Shown piece by piece: positions 59,324 to 64,000 of a stretch of 64,000 nucleotides of DNA. Origin of the DNA: Rhizobium bangladeshense (GTDB taxonomy: Bacteria > Pseudomonadota > Alphaproteobacteria > Rhizobiales > Rhizobiaceae). A program made the position numbers and the translations under genes. Below the pieces are notes generated by a model. The model did not search any database, was not told where the DNA came from, and was given only the letters and a program-made list of their open reading frames with translations. The stretch covers positions 327,435 through 391,434 of the forward strand of contig NZ_LYPL01000005.1 of assembly GCF_001662075.1 (NCBI RefSeq). Reading direction: 5' to 3'. Within the stretch, counting starts at the first letter, position 1, and the number at the start of each line of letters is the position of its first letter.

Positions 59324-61066
59324 TCACAGCCAGAACAGAGCCAGGAGAAGCAGAGCAAGGCCGTAACTTGCGACGGCGAGCGGCCAGCCGGCGCGCAGGA
59401 AATCGCTGAAACGGTAGCCACCGATTCCCATTGCAAGCGTATTGTTGTGATGGCCGAAGGGCGTCAGGAAATCGAGAGAGGCGCCGACGGCTACCGCGAT
59501 CAGATAGGCGTCGGGCGCATGTCGCCCGGTCCTTGCAAATTCGAGCGCGATCGGCGTCAGCACGATTGCGACCGTCGCATTGTTGACGAAGGGCGTCAGC
59601 GCCATGGCCAGGAAGAGGATGAGGGCGATGCCGGAGAGTGGATGGCTGATCGGTACGACGAGGCTCAGCCAGCCGGTGATCGCTTCGGCTGTCCCTGTGC
59701 TTGCCACCGCCTGACCGATTGGGATCATCGCCGCGAGCATAATGATGATCGGCCAGTTGAGGTCGGCCATCGCCTGGCGGATGTTGAGATGGTTGAGCAG
59801 GGCGAGGCTGAGCACCACGCCGGCAAAAGCGACCTCGGGATGCAAGCCGATCGCCGACGCAGCGACGCCGCAGGCAAACAGCGCGAAGGGCCGCCAGGAG
59901 AGCAGGGCCGGTTCGGCTGCAGTCGTCGGGGCGAGCGGCAGGCACTCGCTTTCCTCCAATGCTTCGGCAATGGCCATGCGCGGCCCTTCCAGCGTCAAAA
60001 TATCGCCGATCGACAGCTGCAAGTCGAGGAAGCGGCCTTCGATGCGCGGGGTACGCATGGAAAGGGCAGCGACTGCGATGCCGCGATGGTGAAAGACCTC
60101 GAGCGAGCGGATGCGCGAACCGACCAGCGTGCTTTCCGGCATCACGACGGTTTCGACTCGGGTAAAATCCGGCGGCAGACCATCCGGGTGGATATCGGCG
60201 ATTAGCGCTTGTGCGGCTGCAAGCTCGGCGAAGACGCCATCGGCGCCTTCGGCCAGCAGGACGTCGCCGGCGTTTATGACCGACTGGTCGAGCGGGCCAA
60301 AAACGAAATTGTCGCCACGGATCAGCGCATGCGGCTTGATGGCGTAGCGGGTTGAACACTCGGAAAGCCGGGTGCCGATCAGCGGAGAAGCTTCCGGGAC
60401 GCGACGTTCGACGATGATGCGGCGCGTACCCGGGGAGATCGTTGCCGGCACTGCGTCGGGTTCCGGAAACAGGCGCCGGACGCGAAAGGTTATGAGTAGA
60501 ATGCCGGCAATTGCGACCGGCAGGCCGACATAGGCGAAATCGAAGAAGCGAAAGCCTGCTCCGGTTGCCTTGGCGAGCGCGTCGCTGACGAGCAGGTTGG
60601 CCGGCGTGCCGATCAGCGAGACCAGACCGCCGAGCAGGGCGGCAAACGAGACCGGCATGACGAGCTGACGGCGAGGGATCGACAGCACCACGCCGAGCCG
60701 CAGCGCCACTGGCAGCGTGATCGCAAAGGCGCCGATATTGTTCATGAAGATGGAAACGAAGCCGGCGAGCGAGGACGTACCTGATATGACCTTGAAGGGC
60801 GACGGTCTTGCGGCCGCCCAACGCGCGGCGAAATCGTCGAAGAGCTTGGCGCGCGCCAGCACCTGAACAATCAGCAGGATTTCGATGACGGTGATGACGA
60901 CAGGGGTGGCGAAGCCCGCGAAAATCTGGTCGGCCGGATAAAGGCCGAGAGCATAACCGGCGAGCAGGCCGGCAATCGCAACCACCTCGATGCGGATGCG
61001 CTCGAAGGAGAACAGAACGAGCATCGCCAGCAGAAGGATCAGCAGGGATGCTTGCTCGAACGACAT
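59324..61066 (-). CDS. SLC13-family permease with paired RCK-C (TrkA-C) domains
   Basis: The 580-residue protein has about five membrane segments, two soluble RCK-C domains (about 210-380; IGTRLSECSTRYAIKPHALIR, VGSRIRSLEVFHHRGIAVAAL), then a second membrane half. The signature half-site motifs FMNNIGAFAITLPVAL with SLIGTPANLLVSD, and FVNNATVAIVLTPIAL, mark DASS/SLC13-like anion transporters. Substrates of this RCK-bearing branch include sulfate and possibly other anions. Single gene, with the purC start 91 bases downstream. Confidence 0.9.
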   Translation of the reverse strand: MSFEQASLLILLLAMLVLFSFERIRIEVVAIAGLLAGYALGLYPADQIFAGFATPVVITVIEILLIVQVLARAKLFDDFAARWAAARPSPFKVISGTSSLAGFVSIFMNNIGAFAITLPVALRLGVVLSIPRRQLVMPVSFAALLGGLVSLIGTPANLLVSDALAKATGAGFRFFDFAYVGLPVAIAGILLITFRVRRLFPEPDAVPATISPGTRRIIVERRVPEASPLIGTRLSECSTRYAIKPHALIRGDNFVFGPLDQSVINAGDVLLAEGADGVFAELAAAQALIADIHPDGLPPDFTRVETVVMPESTLVGSRIRSLEVFHHRGIAVAALSMRTPRIEGRFLDLQLSIGDILTLEGPRMAIAEALEESECLPLAPTTAAEPALLSWRPFALFACGVAASAIGLHPEVAFAGVVLSLALLNHLNIRQAMADLNWPIIIMLAAMIPIGQAVASTGTAEAITGWLSLVVPISHPLSGIALILFLAMALTPFVNNATVAIVLTPIALEFARTGRHAPDAYLIAVAVGASLDFLTPFGHHNNTLAMGIGGYRFSDFLRAGWPLAVASYGLALLLLALFWL

Positions 61067-61213
61067 GGGCAGATCCGGTGTTTCATCGGTTGAAATATGT
61101 CGCTATCCGGAAACCGCTGCACGCTTCCGGGTGACACGCGTCGAGCGGACTGTAATCGTTCCTCACCCGCTGTACAGAGGCGCCGGGTGGCAAAGATCGA
61201 ACAATCCTCACGT

Positions 61214-61912
61214 CTACGGTCGTACAGGTGCCCGCCACTGGCCGGCGGCGTTGCGCTTCAGAATGGGCGTTGCGAAAACGCTGACGATGCGCGTGATCCA
61301 TTGCGACCCGGCGGCTGCGAGGCTTTCGCGCCAGCGCTCGGATTGCAGCATGGCCGCACCGATGACGACGGGTTCGATGCCGCAGGCTGTCAGCAGATTA
61401 ATACCCGAGACGATCGATGCGCCGCTGGAAATGACGTCATCAATCAGGCCGACACGCCGTCCGCTCAGCAGCGGCAGCATGCGCGGATCGATATAAAGAC
61501 GCTTTCCCTGTGTCGGCGTCGTGATCGAGGACAGGGCTACGGAGAGTTCGTCGCGGTACCAGAATTTGCGCGAAGTGCCGAGCGGGACGTAGCGGGCGTG
61601 GCCGAGCTTCTGCGCGACGGCCGCGGCAAGTGTCAGGCCGAGCGTCGGCAGGCCGGCGACGATATCGATGCGCATGGGCCTGATCTTTTCGGCGAGGTCT
61701 TCGGCCAACGCATCGAGCACGGCGAAGCTTGCCTGGTTGACGATCAGCGAGGCGAGGGCATGTTCGCCATCAGCCAGCACGCGGATCGGCAGGCAAAGCT
61801 GGCGCCCGTCTTCCAGTGCGGCGACATAAAAGGAGGTGAACTCCCGATCGTCGGGAAAGGTGCCGGGCGGATGGATTACCTGCCAGAAGTCGTGCGGCGC
61901 CATCTCCGTCAT
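61214..61912 (-). CDS. Phosphoribosyltransferase-family protein
   Basis: The 232-residue protein has a type I PRTase core: the PRPP-binding motif VGLIDDVISSGASIVSGI (about residues 152-169) and the earlier RIDIVAGLPTLGLTLAAAVAQKLG. The N-terminal part (MTEMAPHDFWQVIHPPG) is not of a standard base-salvage enzyme, so the substrate is unclear. It starts just six bases after the stop of the pseudouridine synthase gene and is coupled to it. Purine or orotate-type salvage is possible. Confidence 0.8.
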   Translation of the reverse strand: MTEMAPHDFWQVIHPPGTFPDDREFTSFYVAALEDGRQLCLPIRVLADGEHALASLIVNQASFAVLDALAEDLAEKIRPMRIDIVAGLPTLGLTLAAAVAQKLGHARYVPLGTSRKFWYRDELSVALSSITTPTQGKRLYIDPRMLPLLSGRRVGLIDDVISSGASIVSGINLLTACGIEPVVIGAAMLQSERWRESLAAAGSQWITRIVSVFATPILKRNAAGQWRAPVRP

Positions 61913-61917
61913 ATAGG

Positions 61918-62718
61918 TCAACGTCTTGCCCTTTCCATGCCGGCGCTCCGGCGCAGCGCCTGCAATTCCGCCTCGGTCAGCGCGCGCACGGCACCTTTCG
62001 GCAGTTCGCCGAGTTCGAGCCCGCCGATTGCGACCCGCACGAGGCGCAGACATTCGGCCCCGAGCGCCTCCAACATGCGGCGGATCTGGCGGTTGCGGCC
62101 TTCATCCAGCTCGACCTCGATCCATGAGTTCCTGTCACCCTGGCGAAGGCGTCGCGTCGCGGTCGCCGTCAGCAACTCACCATCGTGGCGGATGCCCGAC
62201 GTCATCGCGGCGATTTCCTCGTCGTCCAAAAGCCGACCGATCTGGACATGATAGGTCTTGGTCAAATGGGTGGCCGGATCGAGCAGGATCTGGGCGAATT
62301 CCGTGTCGTTGGTGAAAAGCAACAGGCCTTCGCTCGCCTTGTCGAGCCGGCCGACCGGCGAGAGGTGCCGAATGTCGAAATCTGTCAAGCAATCATAGAC
62401 CGTCGGCCTGCCTTCGGGATCGTGGCGGGTGGTGACGAGCCCGCGCGGCTTGTTGAGCATCAGATAGATTTTTGCCTCGGCGGCGATGGGGAGGCCGTCA
62501 ACGCTGATCCTGGCCGTCGCAAGATCGACCCATGCAGCGGCATCGCTGATCGTGCGGCCGTCGACGGCGACGCGACTTTCGGCAATCAGCCGTTCGGCTT
62601 GGGTGCGGGAGCAGTAGCCGAGTTTGGAAAGGGCGCGGGGAAGGGTGACCCGCTTGCCTGCGCCGGCGGCAGGCTTTGGCCGCTCGCGCGTTTTATGCGA
62701 TGGGCGCCGGTCCCTCAT
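61918..62718 (-). CDS. RsuA/RluB-family pseudouridine synthase
   Basis: The 266-residue protein has an N-terminal basic tail, an S4 RNA-binding domain (about 25-75; TLPRALSKLGYCSRTQAERLI) and a catalytic domain with Asp126 in PVGRLDKASEGLLLFTND, followed by KTYHVQI and NRQIRRMLEALG. It converts uridine to pseudouridine in rRNA; RluB, RluE/F and RsuA cannot be separated here. GGGAGAGCAG precedes the ATG at 62718. Confidence 0.92.
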   Translation of the reverse strand: MRDRRPSHKTRERPKPAAGAGKRVTLPRALSKLGYCSRTQAERLIAESRVAVDGRTISDAAAWVDLATARISVDGLPIAAEAKIYLMLNKPRGLVTTRHDPEGRPTVYDCLTDFDIRHLSPVGRLDKASEGLLLFTNDTEFAQILLDPATHLTKTYHVQIGRLLDDEEIAAMTSGIRHDGELLTATATRRLRQGDRNSWIEVELDEGRNRQIRRMLEALGAECLRLVRVAIGGLELGELPKGAVRALTEAELQALRRSAGMERARR

Positions 62719-62869
62719 CTGCTCTCCCTGTGCTGCTTCGATGCCGTTTCTTGGCATGAACGGCACAAGGTTTCCAGCTTGGCGAACTATATCTAGGGAA
62801 CGATGGGGCTGCAGACTGCCGTCAGCGCTTCTGACGAAGCACCGTCAGGGCATGAAGGGTTACGCTGTC

Positions 62870-63076
62870 TCAGCGGCAGGCCATGAAACCAGCCAGCTCC
62901 TTGCGGCTGACGACGATGCCGGCAGCGGCTTTCACGGGGTCGGGATGCGTATAAGATAGGCTTGGCATTTCCGGCAGTTCGAGTGCCTGACGCATATTCA
63001 TGATGCCGACCGCGTAACGGCCGTTGACGCCATCGACGCTGACTTCAATGATGCAATTGGCCCTCTTGTTTTCCAT
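62870..63076 (-). CDS. Small conserved hypothetical protein, 68 residues
   Basis: The protein begins MENKRANCIIEVSVDGVNGRYAVGIMNMRQAL and ends ELAGFMACR. A strong ribosome site (GGGAGG) lies six bases upstream. There is no signal or membrane segment. It looks like a small beta-rich cytoplasmic protein. I recognise no family. Confidence 0.65.
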   Translation of the reverse strand: MENKRANCIIEVSVDGVNGRYAVGIMNMRQALELPEMPSLSYTHPDPVKAAAGIVVSRKELAGFMACR

Positions 63077-63146
63077 GCTATCCTCCCTTTCGCTTTTTTA
63101 TGGTCCCTTGCTTGCATTAAAAATTGGTTTTTCTAAGACATAAGCA

Positions 63147-63187
63147 TTTACGCACCCTGCCGAAAAACGGATCGGCGGGTGCGTAAA
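63147..63187 (-). terminator. Hairpin terminator downstream of the DUF883-type gene
   Basis: TTTACGCACCC-T-GCCG and CGGCGGGTGCGTAAA form a 15-base stem with one bulged base, followed on the minus strand by a T-rich stretch. It ends the minus-strand gene at 63219. Confidence 0.75.
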
Positions 63188-63218
63188 AATATGATTTTTA
63201 AGCGGATTGCGGCAGGCC

Positions 63219-63557
63219 CTAGCGCCACCAATGGCGATGCTGCGGCTGTGGGCTGCCGGAAAGCAGATATCCGGCGAGGAAACCAAGTGCGCCGGCAAGC
63301 ACCAGCGCCGTCGTCGTGGCTGCTGGATGCTCGCGGGCAGCACCAGCAGCAGCGGCTCCTTCGGCCCTGATCTGGGCGACGGCATTCTTGGCGCGCGGCA
63401 GGGCCTCATCATAGACCTTGCCGGCGCGGCCGCGCACTTCGTAATAGGCCTCGGCGCCCTGAGCGGAAATCATCTTCTGCAGGCGGGATACTTCCTGCTG
63501 GAGCGCAGCAATGTCCTTGCTGACAGATGCTCTGATATCGTCGGTGTTGGCAGGCAT
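63219..63557 (-). CDS. DUF883/ElaB-YqjD-type membrane-anchored protein
   Basis: The 112-residue protein has an amphipathic coiled region (ASVSKDIAALQQEVSRLQKM), an Ala-rich hinge and a C-terminal membrane helix (ALVLAGALGFLAGYLLSG, about residues 85-102) with a basic His/Arg tail. This is the design of ElaB/YqjD proteins, which in E. coli bind ribosomes at the membrane in stationary phase. AAAGGAG precedes the ATG. The match is by layout rather than a clear motif. Confidence 0.75.
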   Translation of the reverse strand: MPANTDDIRASVSKDIAALQQEVSRLQKMISAQGAEAYYEVRGRAGKVYDEALPRAKNAVAQIRAEGAAAAGAAREHPAATTTALVLAGALGFLAGYLLSGSPQPQHRHWWR

Positions 63558-64000
63558 GTCGGTCTCCTTTCCTCGATGGGAAAGACAACACTCCAGACGG
63601 CGTTAGGTTCCGAAATGCCGGTCGTTGATTTGTGACGGAAATTTAAATCCTGGGACCGGAAGCGTTTTAATTCTCCGTTAACCATAAATTCGCTCAAGCA
63701 GCTGTTTTCCTGCCATCTTTCGCTGGTTGAAAGCGGGTTTCCGAGGATTTTTTATCGACTGGTAAAAGAATTCTCGGAAATCTGCTCCGAAAACGCCGGC
63801 TGTGGATAAAGGACCCCGGAAAAATACATGCCAAATCAGCCTGTTACAAAAATGTCAAAAAACTTTTGGTATGGCTGTTGACTTGGAAAAGGGGTTGGTT
63901 CTATAAGCCCACTCACTGAACGAGGGCGGCGGCGCTGCTGGCGACGAAGTCTCTCGCTCTAAAGAAACTCAAGCGGATTGGCTGATGCTGGTTTGTGTTC
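63558..64000. other. Right-edge region with an rRNA operon promoter and leader
   Basis: The first 300 bases are AT-rich non-coding. The final 95 bases, after the promoter at 63878-63907, read GAACGAGGGCGGCGGCGCTG and onward, which resembles rhizobial rrn leader sequence as I recall it. No 16S sequence itself is inside the window. Confidence 0.6.
63878..63907 (+). promoter_or_regulatory. rrn-type promoter
   Basis: TTGACT (63878-63883) and TATAAG (63902-63907) are separated by 18 bases; a GC-rich leader follows. Reading rightward, it would drive genes beyond the window, most likely a ribosomal RNA operon. Confidence 0.7.

Noticed and set aside
63908..64000. 16S rRNA gene start
   Set aside because: Only promoter and leader-like sequence are present; no 16S 5' end (AGAGTTTGATC-type) occurs before the window ends.

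Overview
This is a GC-rich alphaproteobacterial chromosome segment, almost certainly from Rhizobium (R. etli / R. leguminosarum group). The evidence is the ybgC-tolQRAB-pal-cpoB-tilS-ftsH-glmM order, a serC leader RNA motif, RIME-like palindromic repeats, a cobalamin riboswitch ahead of cbtBA, and an rrn-type promoter at the right edge. Most of the window is ordinary core and catabolic gene content. No prophage, insertion sequence or CRISPR array was seen.

Left third (1-18.2 kb), mostly plus strand: envelope integrity (Tol-Pal), tRNA-Ile lysidine synthetase tilS, the ftsH protease, glmM, an outer-membrane beta-barrel protein, serine biosynthesis (serC-serA), mnmA and an elongator tRNA-Met. 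tilS is odd: a 181-base palindromic repeat with perfect 48-base arms lies inside its coding sequence without breaking the frame. 11.3-12.1 kb is a gene-free stretch with other palindromic repeats.

Middle (18.3-35.7 kb): a secreted VCBS-like protein; a branched-chain-type ABC importer (livFGMH plus binding protein) beside 4-hydroxybenzoate hydroxylase pobA and its divergent AraC-type regulator; phosphoketolase plus acetate kinase (xfp-ackA); a GGDEF-EAL protein; and a B12-controlled cobalt-uptake cluster (riboswitch, cbtB, cbtA and an overlapping unknown exported protein), with a histidine-phosphatase-like gene divergent from it. A sulfite-oxidase-like molybdoenzyme follows.

Right half (35.8-64 kb): a DctB/DctD-like two-component pair next to a tripartite tricarboxylate transporter (tctCBA) and an M20 amidohydrolase. 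The regulator carries GAFPGA in place of the sigma54-contact motif GAFTGA. A tightly overlapping seven-gene minus-strand operon (LacI regulator, polyamine-type ABC importer, nucleoside hydrolase, adenine deaminase) looks like a purine nucleoside uptake and salvage unit with a clear autoregulatory operator. Then come a TetR-controlled RND efflux system (adaptor, pump, outer-membrane factor), a long-form purC, an SLC13/RCK permease, a phosphoribosyltransferase, a pseudouridine synthase and a DUF883-type membrane protein. The window closes just inside what looks like a ribosomal RNA operon leader.

Three very short genes with good ribosome binding sites (33, 42 and 38 residues) were found by reading the intergenic regions. 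Function calls are from recognised motifs and gene context only; no database search was run.
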